From Palsa-504 sp963819785 (lineage in GTDB: Bacteria > Actinomycetota > Actinomycetes > Streptosporangiales > Streptosporangiaceae), in NCBI GenBank assembly GCA_963819785.1, contig CAWFXW010000037.1, positions 1-64,000 of the forward strand: a stretch of 64,000 bases of DNA, given 5' to 3'. The position numbers and the translations under genes were made by a program. Shown here piece after piece: positions 19,458 to 29,347 of the stretch. A model generated the notes under the pieces. The model saw nothing but the letters and a program-made list of their open reading frames with translations. It was not told where the DNA came from and ran no database searches. Position 1 is the stretch's first letter. Every line of letters begins with the position of its first letter.

Positions 19458-22400
19458 ATGAACGCCCGGACCGAGCCGGTTACCTACGCGCTGCTGACCG
19501 ACGGGACGACGGTCGAGATCCGGCCCACCCGGCCGGACGACTTCGAGGCCGTGCGGGACATGCACGCCGGGATGTCCACGGAAAACCTGTACATGCGGTT
19601 CTTCGGCATCAGCCGAGTGGCAGCCGAACAGGAGGCGCGGCGGGTCTGCCGCGAGCCCGCGCCGGGCCGGGCCGCGCTGCTGGCGGTCCTGGACGGCCGG
19701 GTTATCGGCTGCATCAGCTATCAGCTGACCGGCGACGAGTCGGCCGAGGTCGCCCTGGCGGTCGCCGACGACATGCACAGCCGCGGCGTCGGCACGCTGC
19801 TGCTGGAACACATGATCTCGCTGGCCCGCGGCCAGGGTGTCCGCACCTTCATCGCGGAGACTCTGGCCGAGAACGCGTCGATGCTGAACGTCTTCGCCCA
19901 TGCCGGGCTGCGGCCGCACCGCACCCTGGCCGACGGGGTTCTACGAGTTCTCGTTCCCGCTGCCGGGCGGCGAGAGCGACGCCGGGTCCGGCGCTTACCG
20001 GGACGCGGTAGCCGAGCGGGAACGATCGGCCGACGTGGCCAGCCTGCGCCGCGTGCTGACCCCGGCGTCGGTCGCGGTGATCGGCGTCAGCCGGCGCCCA
20101 GGGTCGGTCGGTCGGGCCATCCTGGAGAACATCATCGACGCCGGCTTCTCCGGACGGGTCTACGCGGTCAACCCCAGGGCGGGCGAGCTGCAGGCGGACG
20201 AGGCCGATGGCGTGCCCTGGGTGCCGTCCGCGGCCGCGCTGCCCGAGCCGGTTGACCTGGCGGTCATCGCCGCGCCAGCCGCGGCCGTGGCGGGGATCGC
20301 CGATGACTGCGGGCTGCGGGGGGTCAAGGCCTTGGTCGTGACCGCATCCGGCCTGGACGCCACGGCCCGGGCCGAGCTACTGGCCATCTGCCGTCGACAC
20401 GGCATGCGGCTGGTCGGACCGACGTCCTTCGGTGTCGCCAACACAGCCTCTGCCCTGGACGCGACGTTTTCGGCCCGTCGTCCCGGCCCGGGCCAGGTCG
20501 GCCTGGCGCTGCAATCCGGCGGCGTCGGCATCGTCCTGCTCGAGCATCTGTCGCGGCTGGGCATCGGGATCTCGTCCTTCGTCTCCCTCGGTGACAAGGA
20601 TGACGTGTCGGGCAACGACATGCTGCTGTGGTGGCAATCAGACGACGCAACCAAGCTGGCCCTGCTCTACCTGGACTCGTTCGGGAACCCGCGCAAGTTC
20701 GCCCGGACGGCCCGCGCCATGGGCCGGGCCATTCCGGTGCTGACCGTCAATGCGGGCCGGTCTCCCGCGGGGCGGCGGTTGGCCGCGGTCCGCGCGGCGG
20801 CGGAAGCGGCCCCGCACCTCACCAGGCAGGCGCTGTTCGAGCAGGCGGGCGTGGTCGCCACGGCCAGCCTTGGCGAGCTCCTCGACACGACAGTACTGCT
20901 GGCTTCCCAGCCGGCCCCGGTGGGACGCAGCGTCGGCGTGGTATCCAATACCCGGGGCGGCGCGGTGCTGGCCGCCGATGCGTGCGGCGACGCTGGCCTT
21001 CGGGTCGCCAGCCTGGCCGAGGACACTCAGCGGGCGCTCCGGGACCTGCTCCCCGACGTGGCCTCGGTGGCCGGGCCGGTCAATACCACGGCGGCGGTTG
21101 CGCCAGGGGTGTTCCGTCAGTGCCTGGAGCTGGTCGGAGCCGACCCCGGAGTGGACGCGGTGCTGGTGCTGACGGCCACCACCGCGACCAGCGACCTAGT
21201 TTCCGAGGTGCGCGCGCCACGGCTGCCGGTGCCGATCGCCGTGGCGGTGATGGATCAGGTTGAGGCGGTCCGGCTGCTGCCCGGCCAGGAGCAAGGCTCG
21301 CCAGCGGTCCCCGCGTACGCCTATCCCGAGTCCGCCGCCCGCGCGCTCGGCCACGCCGCGCGTTATGGCGAGTGGCGGGCGACTCCGCCCGGAAACGTCC
21401 CTGAACTGGAAGGCGTGAACCGCGACCGGGCAACGGAGCTGGCCGACAGCTTTCTCGCTGAGAATGCGAGAGGTGGCTGGCTGCCCCGGGAACAGGCCAC
21501 GGAGCTACTCAGCTGCTACGGGGTACGGCTGGTCGATGCCATGACGGCTGCCACGGAGGACGGCGCAGCCATGGCGGCAGCACGATTCGGCGGCCCGGTG
21601 GCGGTCAGGGCGGCCGGACCTGATCTGGGGCACCGGAACGATGCCGGGATCGCCCTGCTGGACCTGCACGGCGCGGACGAGGTCCGGCGCGGGTTTCGCT
21701 CGCTACGGGAGACCTTCGGCGACCGGCTGAAGGCAGTCATCGTCCAGCCGATGATCACCGGCGGGGTGGAGGTGAGGATAAACGTGCTAGAGGAGCAGGT
21801 GTTCGGACCTCTGGTGCTGTTCGGGCTGGCCGACGCCGCCGACACGCTGGCCGACCGCGCCGCGCGGCTCGCTCCGATGACCGAATCCGACGCCGACGAG
21901 ATGATCCGCTCAGCCCCGGTGCTGCTCGGACGCCGGGGCGCGCCCGCCGCTGACATCGCTTCACTGAAGGACATGCTGCTGCGGGTATCTCAGCTCGCCG
22001 AGGACCTTCCGCAGGTCGCCGAGCTGGAGCTGAGCCCCGTCGTGGCCCGCCCCAACGGCGCCGTAGCGATAACCGGACTGGTCCGCATCCAGGCTGCGGA
22101 GCCCGCCGACTCCTACTTGCGCCGGCTGCACTCGTCCCTTCTATTATCCCATCAGGTCCTCGCGGCCTACGCCGGGACCTTCGTCTCTGGCCGCGGCGCT
22201 CACAACACAATCGCCTGGACTCATGACGACGGACACCCGCGACGCATCGCGGCGCGGCCGCCCGAGAATGGAGGTGACGGTTCGTGGACGCATCAGCAGT
22301 TCTCGCCGACGCGGAGGCCGAGGTTATCGACGAAGCGGTCGCCGTCCTCGCGCAACGGGATCAGGCACGCCAGTCACCCCGCCCGGACGAGCGCCGCCGC

Positions 22401-22572
22401 GACCTGCGGCAGCTGTTTCACCTCGTCGTGCGGTGCATGCGCGCGAGCCGCGCCGAGCCGATCATCAGGCCGTCCGAGCGCATCGCGACGCACTGCTACG
22501 CCGCGGGCATTGACCTGGCCGAGGTGGCGGAAGCACTCAACGTCCTGGCCGAGGTGCTGTGGCGTCGTCTGA
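19458..22572 (+). CDS. GNAT acetyltransferase fused to NDP-forming acyl-CoA synthetase (frameshift)
   Basis: Residues 1-165 form a GNAT domain (VEIRPTRPDDFEAVRDMH, ADDMHSRGVGTLLLEHM as the acetyl-CoA loop). It is followed by a CoA-binding domain (VAVIGVSRRPGSVGRAIL), a succinyl-CoA-ligase-like domain (VGLALQSGGVGIVLLEHL) and a C-terminal ATP-grasp domain (VQPMITGGVEVRINVLEEQVFGP). This Pat-like order is known in actinomycetes: the enzyme forms acyl-CoA from acid, or acylates a target lysine, with cAMP-type control absent here. One extra G in GGGG near 19,934 breaks the join; removing it gives LADGFYEFSFPLPGG. The last real residues are probably near 22,140-22,270; the frame then runs on into the next gene, so the 3' end is uncertain. 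Confidence 0.75.
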
Positions 22573-23534
22573 CCGGTGCCCTGGCCGGCGACCAGCTGGT
22601 TCAGGCGCTCGGACTGCTGAACGCCATCGCCGGGGAGGGAAAGGATGCGATGGCCCGGGTTTACGTGGCCCTGGCCACCCGTGACCGCAATGGGCACGAC
22701 GAGCAGTCGCCCGAGGACTCGTCCGCCGCGGGCGCTGGGTGCGAGAGCCGTGCCGGGGATGTCGTCCTGACTAGCGTGGTCGGCCAGGTCGGCATCATCA
22801 CCCTTGAGGACCGCCCCAAGCGCAACGCCATCGGTGCCCAGATGGCTACCGCGGTCATCGCCGCGCTGGAGAGCCTGCGAGCCCGGCAGGTGCGCGCGAT
22901 CGTGCTGCGTGCCGCGGCGGGAATGCACGTCTGGTCCGCTGGCCATGACATCGATGAGCTTCCCCCGGGCGGGCGGGACCCGCTGAGCTACAACGATCCG
23001 CTGGAGGGGCTGATCCGTGCGGTCCGCACCTTTCCCGCTCCCGTCATCGCCATGGTGCATGGCACGGTATGGGGTGGAGCGGTGGACCTGGTGCTCAGCT
23101 GTGACCTGGCCGTCGCCGACGAAACGGCCTCGTTTGCCATCACCCCCGCGAACCTGGGACTGCCGTACAACATCACCGGGCTGCTGCATTTCCTTGGACG
23201 TCTGCCTATCAACGTCATCAAGGAAATGTTCTTCACCGCCGGGCCCATCGACGCCCGCAGAGCCAAGGAATGGCTGCTCATCAACCACTTGGTCCCCTGG
23301 GACCGGCTCGAATCGTTCACCTTGGAACTGGCCGCCACGATGGCGACGAAGTCGCCACTGGCAATTGCGGTCATCAAGGAACAACTTCGCGTCCTGTCGG
23401 ACTACCAGCCCATCGCGGCGCAGGTGTACGAACGCGTCCAGGGCCTGCGCGAGGAAACATTTGACAGCAGCGACTACCGTGAGGGCCTGAACGCCTTCGC
23501 CGAGAAGCGCCAGCCAATCTTCCGGGGCACCTGA
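22284..23534 (+). CDS. Methylmalonyl-CoA decarboxylase-like enoyl-CoA hydratase with extra N-terminal helical domain
   Basis: Residues about 155-416 are a crotonase-fold domain closest to ScpB/YgfG methylmalonyl-CoA decarboxylase (WSAGHDIDELPPGGRDPLSY, MVHGTVWGGAVDLVLSCDLAVAD, PANLGLPYNITGLLHF, MFFTAGPIDARRAKEW). Residues 1-115 are helical and rich in Arg/Glu/Leu (RDLRQLFHLVVRCMRAS, IDLAEVAEALNVLAEVLWRRL), resembling RsbRD-type N-terminal sensor domains. A disordered Glu/Ser linker joins them. GGAGGTGA lies 6 nt before the GTG. The fusion is unusual; the enzyme would turn methylmalonyl-CoA to propionyl-CoA, or be a related hydratase. Confidence 0.75.
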   Translation: MDASAVLADAEAEVIDEAVAVLAQRDQARQSPRPDERRRDLRQLFHLVVRCMRASRAEPIIRPSERIATHCYAAGIDLAEVAEALNVLAEVLWRRLTGALAGDQLVQALGLLNAIAGEGKDAMARVYVALATRDRNGHDEQSPEDSSAAGAGCESRAGDVVLTSVVGQVGIITLEDRPKRNAIGAQMATAVIAALESLRARQVRAIVLRAAAGMHVWSAGHDIDELPPGGRDPLSYNDPLEGLIRAVRTFPAPVIAMVHGTVWGGAVDLVLSCDLAVADETASFAITPANLGLPYNITGLLHFLGRLPINVIKEMFFTAGPIDARRAKEWLLINHLVPWDRLESFTLELAATMATKSPLAIAVIKEQLRVLSDYQPIAAQVYERVQGLREETFDSSDYREGLNAFAEKRQPIFRGT

Positions 23535-23734
23535 CCCTTACCGGTACACCGGACGTTCCGCCGCGAGCTCAGGAAGCCGCGAGCTCAGGGACCAGGGACT
23601 GACCCGGCGGGACCAAAGCCACTAGCCGCCCAAGAGCCCCGGGCATACGAAGGTCTACGAACTGGCTTACGGCCGCGCACTCGGGAGGTCTTACCCGACC
23701 CGAGCACCACGGCCTGTCCGGAAAGGGGAATCCA

Positions 23735-24487
23735 GTGGTACAGCGAATTGCCATCGTGACCGGAGCAGCCCGCGGCATCGGTGCCGGGACGGCCATCAGG
23801 CTGGCCGCCGACGGCATGGCCGTGGCGGTCCTCGACCTCAACGAGGCCGACTGCATCGCAACGGTGAAGGAGATCGAGAACGCCGGAGGGCGCGCGCTCG
23901 CGGTCGGAGCCGACGTCAGCAAGACCGATCAGGTCAACGCCGCGGTCGACCGGGTGGCCGCCGAGCTCGGCGAGCCGGCCGTGCTGGTGAACAACGCCGG
24001 GATAACCCGTGACGCCCTGCTGTTCAAGATGACCGACGAGGACTGGGACGCGGTCATGAACGTCAACCTGCGCGGCGCGTTCTTGATGACCCGGGCGGTG
24101 CAGAAGTACATGTCCGAGCAGAAGTGGGGGCGGATCGTCAACATCACGTCCTCGTCGGCGCTCGGCAACCGCGGCCAGGCCAACTACGCTGCCACCAAGG
24201 CCGGCCTGGAGGGCTTCACCAAGACGCTCGCCAAGGAACTGGGCAAGTTCGGGATTACCGCTAACGCGGTCGGGCCGCACTTCATCGCGACCGACATGAC
24301 GGCGGCCATGGCGGTCAAGCTGAAGATGTCGTTCGAGGATCTGGTGGAGACCTACAAGAAGCAGATCCCGGTCGGGCGGGTCGGCCAGCCGGCCGATGTG
24401 GCCCACGCCGTCTCCTTCCTGGTCAGCGAGGGCGCGAGCTTCGTCTCTGGCCAGGTGCTCTACGTGGCAGGCGGACCCCTGTGCTGA
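23735..24487 (+). CDS. SDR-family 3-oxoacyl-/acetoacetyl-CoA reductase
   Basis: A 250-residue classical SDR. NADP-binding TGAARGIGAGTA is at residues 10-21, followed by LVNNAGITRDALLFKM and the Ser-Tyr-Lys centre in NITSSSALGNRGQANYAATKAG. The C-terminal GRVGQPADVAHAVSFLVSEGASFVSGQVLYVAGG is FabG/PhaB-like. Starts GTG with GGAAAGGGGAA upstream. A PhaB role (acetoacetyl-CoA to 3-hydroxybutyryl-CoA) would feed both the PHA synthase and, through crotonyl-CoA, the ethylmalonyl-CoA operon that follows convergently. FabG-like activity on other substrates is equally allowed by the sequence. Confidence 0.85.
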   Translation: MVQRIAIVTGAARGIGAGTAIRLAADGMAVAVLDLNEADCIATVKEIENAGGRALAVGADVSKTDQVNAAVDRVAAELGEPAVLVNNAGITRDALLFKMTDEDWDAVMNVNLRGAFLMTRAVQKYMSEQKWGRIVNITSSSALGNRGQANYAATKAGLEGFTKTLAKELGKFGITANAVGPHFIATDMTAAMAVKLKMSFEDLVETYKKQIPVGRVGQPADVAHAVSFLVSEGASFVSGQVLYVAGGPLC

Positions 24488-24624
24488 GCCGGCCCGGGGA
24501 CCGCGGCTGATCGATGCCGAAGGCTCGAACACGCCGCAGCGCGGCAGGCCCGGGAGCACCGGGTCGGCCGCGCTGCTCATCCATCGCGGGCTAGCCTGGC
24601 CGGATTCGGCGCCCAGGATCGCCG

Positions 24625-25827
24625 CTAGCCAGCGATCTGGTACTCCTCCAGGAGCCGGCGTCCGATAATCATCTTCTGGATTTCCGCCGTGCCCTCGCCG
24701 ATCAGCAGCATCGGCGCCTCCCGGTACAGGCGTTCGATCTCATATTCCCTGGAGAAGCCGTAGCCGCCGTGGATGCGGAAGGAGTCCTCCACGACCTCCT
24801 TGCCGTATTCGGACGCGAGGTACTTGGCCATCCCCGCCTCCAGGTCGTTCCGGAGACCAGAATCCTTCCGGCGGGCCGCCATGACCATCATCTGGTGAGC
24901 CGCCTCGACCTTGGTGGCCATCTCGGCCAGCTTGAACGCGATCGCCTGGTGCTGGGCGATCGGCTGGCCGAACGTGTGCCGGCGCTGGGCATAGTCGATG
25001 GCGAGCTCGAAGGCGCGCAGCGCGATCCCGCAGCCGCGCGCCGCGACATTGACCCGGCCGACCTCCACGCCGTCCATCATCTGGTAGAAGCCCCGGCCGG
25101 TCTGGCCGCCCAGTATCCGGTCGGCCGGGATGCGGACGTCTTCGAGGATCAGCTCGGTGGTGTCGACGCCCCGGTAGCCCATCTTCTCGATCTTCCCGGG
25201 CACGGTCAGGCCCGGCACCGCGGGGTTGGGCCCGAAGCCCGGCTCCTTCTCGATCAGGAACGTGGTCATGTTCCGGTGCGGCACGGACTCCCCTTCGTCG
25301 GTCCGGCACAGCAAGGCCACCAGGTTGGATGTGCCGCCGTTGGTCAGCCACATCTTCTGGCCGTTGATCACGTAGTCGTCCCCGTCGCGGACCGCCCTGG
25401 TGCGGATCGCCGCCACATCCGACCCCAGGCCGGGCTCTGACATGGAGAACGCGCCGCGCACCTCGCCGGCCGCCATCTTGGGCAGGAAGTAGTCCTTCTG
25501 TTCGCCGGTGCCGTGGCGGGCGATCATGTGCGCGACGATGAAGTGCGTGTTGATGATGCCGGACACAGACATCCAGCCGCGGGCGATCTCCTCCACGACC
25601 AGGGCGTACAGGAGCAGCGAGGCACCCAGGCCGTCATACTCCTCCGGTATGGTCAGCCCGAACAGGCCGAGCTTGCGCATCCCCTCCACGATCTGGGCCG
25701 GGTATTCGTCCCGGTGCTCCAGCTCGGTCGCCACCGGGAGGATCTCCCGGGCGGTGAAGTCCCGCACGGTGGCGAGAATGTCCAGCTCGAACTCGGTCAG
25801 GCCTTCGGTCTGCGCCAGGCGTCCCAT
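24625..25827 (-). CDS. mcd: Acyl-CoA dehydrogenase, probable (2S)-methylsuccinyl-CoA dehydrogenase
   Basis: A 400-residue flavoprotein. FAD/substrate motifs are GAFSMSEPGLGSDVAAIRTRA and KMWLTNGGTSNLVAL; the catalytic Glu is probably in YREAPMLLIGEGTAEIQK. The C-terminal RIHGGYGFSREYEIERLYRE is typical. By itself the sequence only says acyl-CoA dehydrogenase. Its place as last gene of the ccr-ecm-mcl-mch operon makes methylsuccinyl-CoA oxidation to mesaconyl-CoA the best guess. The MaoC gene ends 9 nt upstream of its ATG. Confidence 0.8.
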   Translation of the reverse strand: MGRLAQTEGLTEFELDILATVRDFTAREILPVATELEHRDEYPAQIVEGMRKLGLFGLTIPEEYDGLGASLLLYALVVEEIARGWMSVSGIINTHFIVAHMIARHGTGEQKDYFLPKMAAGEVRGAFSMSEPGLGSDVAAIRTRAVRDGDDYVINGQKMWLTNGGTSNLVALLCRTDEGESVPHRNMTTFLIEKEPGFGPNPAVPGLTVPGKIEKMGYRGVDTTELILEDVRIPADRILGGQTGRGFYQMMDGVEVGRVNVAARGCGIALRAFELAIDYAQRRHTFGQPIAQHQAIAFKLAEMATKVEAAHQMMVMAARRKDSGLRNDLEAGMAKYLASEYGKEVVEDSFRIHGGYGFSREYEIERLYREAPMLLIGEGTAEIQKMIIGRRLLEEYQIAG

Positions 25828-25836
25828 GATCGTTCC

Positions 25837-26337
25837 TTAGCTAGCGGGCTCGGGACGGCCGGGCTGGTCGCCGCCGCGCTCCTTGACGTAGGTATGGGTC
25901 GGCACCATGACCTTGCGGCGGAACACGCACACCAGGGTGCCGTCCTGGTTGTAGCCGCGGGTCTCCACCTCGACCACGCCGCGGTCGCCCCTGGAGGTGA
26001 GCCGCTTGCCCAGCACGGTGGTCTCGCCATAGATGGTGTCGCCGTGGAAGGTCGGCGCGACGTGCTTAAGCGAGGAGACCTCCAGGTTGGCGATGGCCTT
26101 ACCCGAGACATCGGGCACCGACATCCCCAGCAGCAGCGAGTAGACGTAGTTGCCCACCACCACGTTCCGGCCGAAGTCGGTGCTCTCCTCGGCGTAGTGA
26201 GCGTCCAGGTGCAGCGGATGATGATTCATCGTAAGCAGGCAGAACAGGTGGTCGTCGTACTCGGTGACGGTCTTCCCCGGCCAGTGCTTGTAGACCGCTC
26301 CGACCTCGAACTCCTCGTAGGTCCGTCCGAACTGCAT
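25837..26337 (-). CDS. mch: MaoC-family dehydratase, probable mesaconyl-CoA hydratase
   Basis: A 166-residue single hot-dog MaoC domain. The hydratase motif region is FCLLTMNHHPLHLDAHYAEES with the catalytic Asp and His, followed by GRNVVVGNYVYSLLLGMSV and HVAPTFHGDTIYGETTVLGKR. Operon position between the methylmalyl-CoA lyase and the dehydrogenase fits hydration of mesaconyl-CoA to beta-methylmalyl-CoA. Five nt separate it from the lyase stop. The family also includes generic enoyl-CoA hydratases, so the specific call depends on context. Confidence 0.75.
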   Translation of the reverse strand: MQFGRTYEEFEVGAVYKHWPGKTVTEYDDHLFCLLTMNHHPLHLDAHYAEESTDFGRNVVVGNYVYSLLLGMSVPDVSGKAIANLEVSSLKHVAPTFHGDTIYGETTVLGKRLTSRGDRGVVEVETRGYNQDGTLVCVFRRKVMVPTHTYVKERGGDQPGRPEPAS

Positions 26338-26342
26338 CGCGC

Positions 26343-27317
26343 TCACTCCTGCGGGGGCTCGAACTTGGACGTGCGCTGCATCCCCGCGGCCCGGCCCTTG
26401 GCCGCGATGACCAGCGCCATCTTGCGGGAGGCCTCGTCGATCATCTCGTCGCCGAGCATCGCCGAGCCCTTGGCGCCGCCCGCCGCGGACGTGCACCACT
26501 CGTAGGCGTCCAGGATCAGCTCGGCGTGATCGTAGTCCTCCTGCGACGGGGAGAAGATCTCATTGGCCGCGGCGATCTGGTCCGGGTGCAGCACCCACTT
26601 GCCGTCGAAGCCAAGCGCGGCAGCCCGCCGGGCCACCTCGCGGTAGCCGTCGGCATTGCGGATCTGCAGGTAGGGGCCATCGATGGCCTGCAGGTCGTGG
26701 GCGCGCGCGGCGATGAGGATGCGCATCAAGATGTAGTGGTAGGCGTCCGCCGGGTATCCGGGCGGCTGCTCGCCGACCACCAGCGACTTCATGTTGATCG
26801 AGGCCATGAAGTCGGCCGGGCCGAAGATGATGGTCTCCACCCGGGGCGAGGCGGCGGCGATCTCGTCGACGTTCATCAGGCCACGGGCGTTCTCGATCTG
26901 GGCTTCGATGCCGATCCGGCCGACCGGCAGGCCCACCGTCTTCTCGATCTGGGTCAGCAGCAGGTCCAGCGCCTTGACCTGTTCGGCGTCTTGCACCTTG
27001 GGCAGCATCAGGCAGTCCAGGTTGGCTCCCGCGCCCTCGACCACGGTGATCACGTCCCGGTAGGTCCAGTGCGTGGTCCAGTCGTTGACCCGTACCGCCC
27101 GGATCTTGCCGTTCCAGTCGCCCTCGTTGAGCGCGTCGACCACCAGGTGCCGGGCCTTCTCCTTGACCAGCGGCGCGCAGGCGTCCTCCAGGTCCAGGAA
27201 CACCTGGTCGGCCGGCAGGCTCTGCGCCTTCTCCAGGAAGCGGGGGTTGCTGCCCGGCACGGCCAGGCACGAACGGCGCGGGCGCAGCCGGTCCGTCGCA
27301 GTAGTGGACAGGGTCAT
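26343..27317 (-). CDS. mcl: L-malyl-CoA/beta-methylmalyl-CoA lyase (HpcH/CitE family)
   Basis: Cleaves beta-methylmalyl-CoA to glyoxylate and propionyl-CoA. A TIM-barrel CitE-like protein of about 324 residues: RRSCLAVPGSNPRFLEKA, VFLDLEDACAPLVKEKAR with the acidic metal ligand region, LMLPKVQDAEQV, IGIEAQIENARGLMNVDEIA and FGPADFMASINMK, ending in GKWVLHPDQIAAANEIF. Two starts are possible: GTG at 27,329 overlapping the mutase stop (GTGA), or ATG at 27,317 with GAGGA 5 nt before it. I chose the latter. Confidence 0.85.
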   Translation of the reverse strand: MTLSTTATDRLRPRRSCLAVPGSNPRFLEKAQSLPADQVFLDLEDACAPLVKEKARHLVVDALNEGDWNGKIRAVRVNDWTTHWTYRDVITVVEGAGANLDCLMLPKVQDAEQVKALDLLLTQIEKTVGLPVGRIGIEAQIENARGLMNVDEIAAASPRVETIIFGPADFMASINMKSLVVGEQPPGYPADAYHYILMRILIAARAHDLQAIDGPYLQIRNADGYREVARRAAALGFDGKWVLHPDQIAAANEIFSPSQEDYDHAELILDAYEWCTSAAGGAKGSAMLGDEMIDEASRKMALVIAAKGRAAGMQRTSKFEPPQE

Positions 27318-27325
27318 GGCAGTCC

Positions 27326-29332
27326 TCACCCCTTCATTGTCAGCGGCTCAGCCCAGGGCTGAAGCTCGTGGGCCAGGCGGATCTCGTCGACGATGCGGCC
27401 GACGATGGCCGTGATGCCGAAGTCCCTGGACGTGAAGACGGCCGCCACGCCCTGGCCGCGCAGCGCCTCTGCGTCGGCGGGCGGGATGATCCCGCCGACC
27501 ACCACCGGGATGTCCCCGGCCCCGGCCTGGCGCAGCCGCCGCAGGACGTCCGGCACCAGCTCGGCGTGCCCGCCGGACAGGATCGACAACCCCACGCAGT
27601 GCGCGTCCTCGGCCACCGCGGCCGCCACGATCTGCGCCGGGGTGAGCCGGATGCCGGAGTAGATCACCTCGAATCCCGCGTCGCGGGCCCGGACGGCGAT
27701 CTGCTCGATCCCGTTGGAGTGCCCGTCCAGGCCGGGCTTGCCCAGCAGCAGCCGCAGCCGCCCAGCCCCGATCTGCTCGGCCGTGGCGCGTGCCGCCGTC
27801 CTGACCGCGGCCAGGTCCCCGTCGACGACCGCCGCCGGGGCGCCGGACACCCCGGTAGGCGCCCGGTACTCGCCGAACACCTCCCGCAGCGCGAAGGCCC
27901 ACTCCCCGGTGGTCACGCCGGCCCGGACGCAGGCCAAGGTGGCGTCCATCAGGTTGACGTCGGGCCGCGCCGCGTCGGCCTTCAGCCGGCCCACAGCGGC
28001 CTGAACCTCACTGGAATCGCGCCGCCGGCGCCACTCCCGCAAGTCGGCAAGCACCGCTTGCTCGTAGGCCGGGTCCACCAGGTGGACCGCCGTGTCGCCG
28101 TTCGCGGTCAGCGGACTGGGCTCGGTCGCTTCGAAGCAGTTGACGCCCACGATCTTCAGGTCTCCGGACTCCAGGCGCGCGCGCCGGGCCGCGTGCGAGG
28201 CGACCAGCTGAGCCTTGAGGTAACCGGACTCCACCGCCGGGACCATTCCGCCCAGGCCCTCGATGACCGCGATCTCCGCCTCGGCGCCGGCCGCCAGCTC
28301 TGCGGTCTTGGCCTCCACCACCGGCGAGCCGTCGAACAGGTCGCCGTACTCGAGCAGGTCCGACTCGTACGCCAGCACCTGCTGGATGCGCAGGCTCCAC
28401 TGCTGGTCCCACGGCCGCGGCAGGCCCAGGGCCTCGTTCCAGGCCGGGAGCTGGATCGCCCGCGCCCGGGCGTCCCGTGACATCACCACGGCCAGCATCT
28501 CCAGCACGATCCGCTGGACGTTGTTCTCCGGCTGAGCGGCGGTCAGGCCAAGCGAGTTGACCTGCACGCCGTAGCGGAAGCGCCGCAGGGCCGGGTCGGC
28601 GATGCCGTAACGCTCCCGGGTCAGCTGGTCCCAGAGCCGGCAGAAGGCCCGCATCTTGCACATCTCTTCGACGAAGCGGACGCCCGCGTTGACGAAGAAG
28701 GACATCCGCCCCACGACCTCGCCCATCCGCTCCCCGGATACCTGCCCGGAGTCCCGGACCGCGTCCAGGATGGTCGTCGCGGTGCACAGCGCGTACGCGA
28801 TCTCCTGTACCGGGGTGGCCCCGGCCTCCTGCAGGTGGTAGCTGCACACGTTGATCGGGTTCCACCTGGGCATGCGGGCCACCGTGTAGGCGATCAGGTC
28901 GGTCGTCAGGCGCACCGAGGGCCCGGGCGGGAACACGTACGTGCCGCGGGACAGGTACTCCTTGATGATGTCGTTCTGCGTGGTGCCGGTGAGCTTGGCA
29001 ATGTCGGCGCCCTGCTCCTCGGCGACGACCTGGTACAGGGCCAGCAGCCACATGGCCGTGGCGTTGATCGTCATGGATGTATTGCTCTGCTCCAGCGGGA
29101 TGCCGTCGAACAGGGCCCGCATGTCGCCCAGGTGCCCGACCGGGACGCCGACCCGGCCGACCTCGCCGCGGGCCAGCACGTGGTCGGCGTCGTACCCGGT
29201 CTGGGTGGGCAGGTCGAACGCGACCGACAGCCCGGTCTGCCCCTTGGCCAGGTTCCGCCGGAAGAGCTCGTTGGACGCCCGGGCACTGGAGTGCCCGGCG
29301 TAGGCCCGCATCAGCCACGGACGGTCGGTCAT
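27326..29332 (-). CDS. ecm: Ethylmalonyl-CoA mutase (coenzyme B12-dependent)
   Basis: A 668-residue single-chain mutase carrying both the substrate-binding barrel (QTGLSVAFDLPTQTGYDAD, NTSMTINATAMWLLALYQ, GTTQNDIIKEYLSRGTYVFPPGPS, NPINVCSYHLQEAGATP) and the C-terminal cobalamin domain (GKPGLDGHSNGIEQIA, the DxHxxG base-off motif; LSILSGGHAEL; VVVGGIIPPADA). It differs from methylmalonyl-CoA mutase subunits by its short N-terminus. Directly downstream of ccr by 15 nt, it is predicted to turn ethylmalonyl-CoA into methylsuccinyl-CoA. No epimerase gene lies in the window. Confidence 0.88.
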   Translation of the reverse strand: MTDRPWLMRAYAGHSSARASNELFRRNLAKGQTGLSVAFDLPTQTGYDADHVLARGEVGRVGVPVGHLGDMRALFDGIPLEQSNTSMTINATAMWLLALYQVVAEEQGADIAKLTGTTQNDIIKEYLSRGTYVFPPGPSVRLTTDLIAYTVARMPRWNPINVCSYHLQEAGATPVQEIAYALCTATTILDAVRDSGQVSGERMGEVVGRMSFFVNAGVRFVEEMCKMRAFCRLWDQLTRERYGIADPALRRFRYGVQVNSLGLTAAQPENNVQRIVLEMLAVVMSRDARARAIQLPAWNEALGLPRPWDQQWSLRIQQVLAYESDLLEYGDLFDGSPVVEAKTAELAAGAEAEIAVIEGLGGMVPAVESGYLKAQLVASHAARRARLESGDLKIVGVNCFEATEPSPLTANGDTAVHLVDPAYEQAVLADLREWRRRRDSSEVQAAVGRLKADAARPDVNLMDATLACVRAGVTTGEWAFALREVFGEYRAPTGVSGAPAAVVDGDLAAVRTAARATAEQIGAGRLRLLLGKPGLDGHSNGIEQIAVRARDAGFEVIYSGIRLTPAQIVAAAVAEDAHCVGLSILSGGHAELVPDVLRRLRQAGAGDIPVVVGGIIPPADAEALRGQGVAAVFTSRDFGITAIVGRIVDEIRLAHELQPWAEPLTMKG

Positions 29333-29347
29333 GCGTTCTGGAGCTCC

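Noticed and set aside
23560..23590. Direct repeat of CCGCGAGCTCAGG before the SDR gene
   Set aside because: Two short copies only, no further units; no evidence of an iteron or CRISPR.
26526..27362. Long plus-strand frames over the ethylmalonyl-CoA operon (also 27,368-28,480 and 29,645-30,733)
   Set aside because: Mirror frames of mcl, ecm and ccr; low-complexity products and no ribosome sites.
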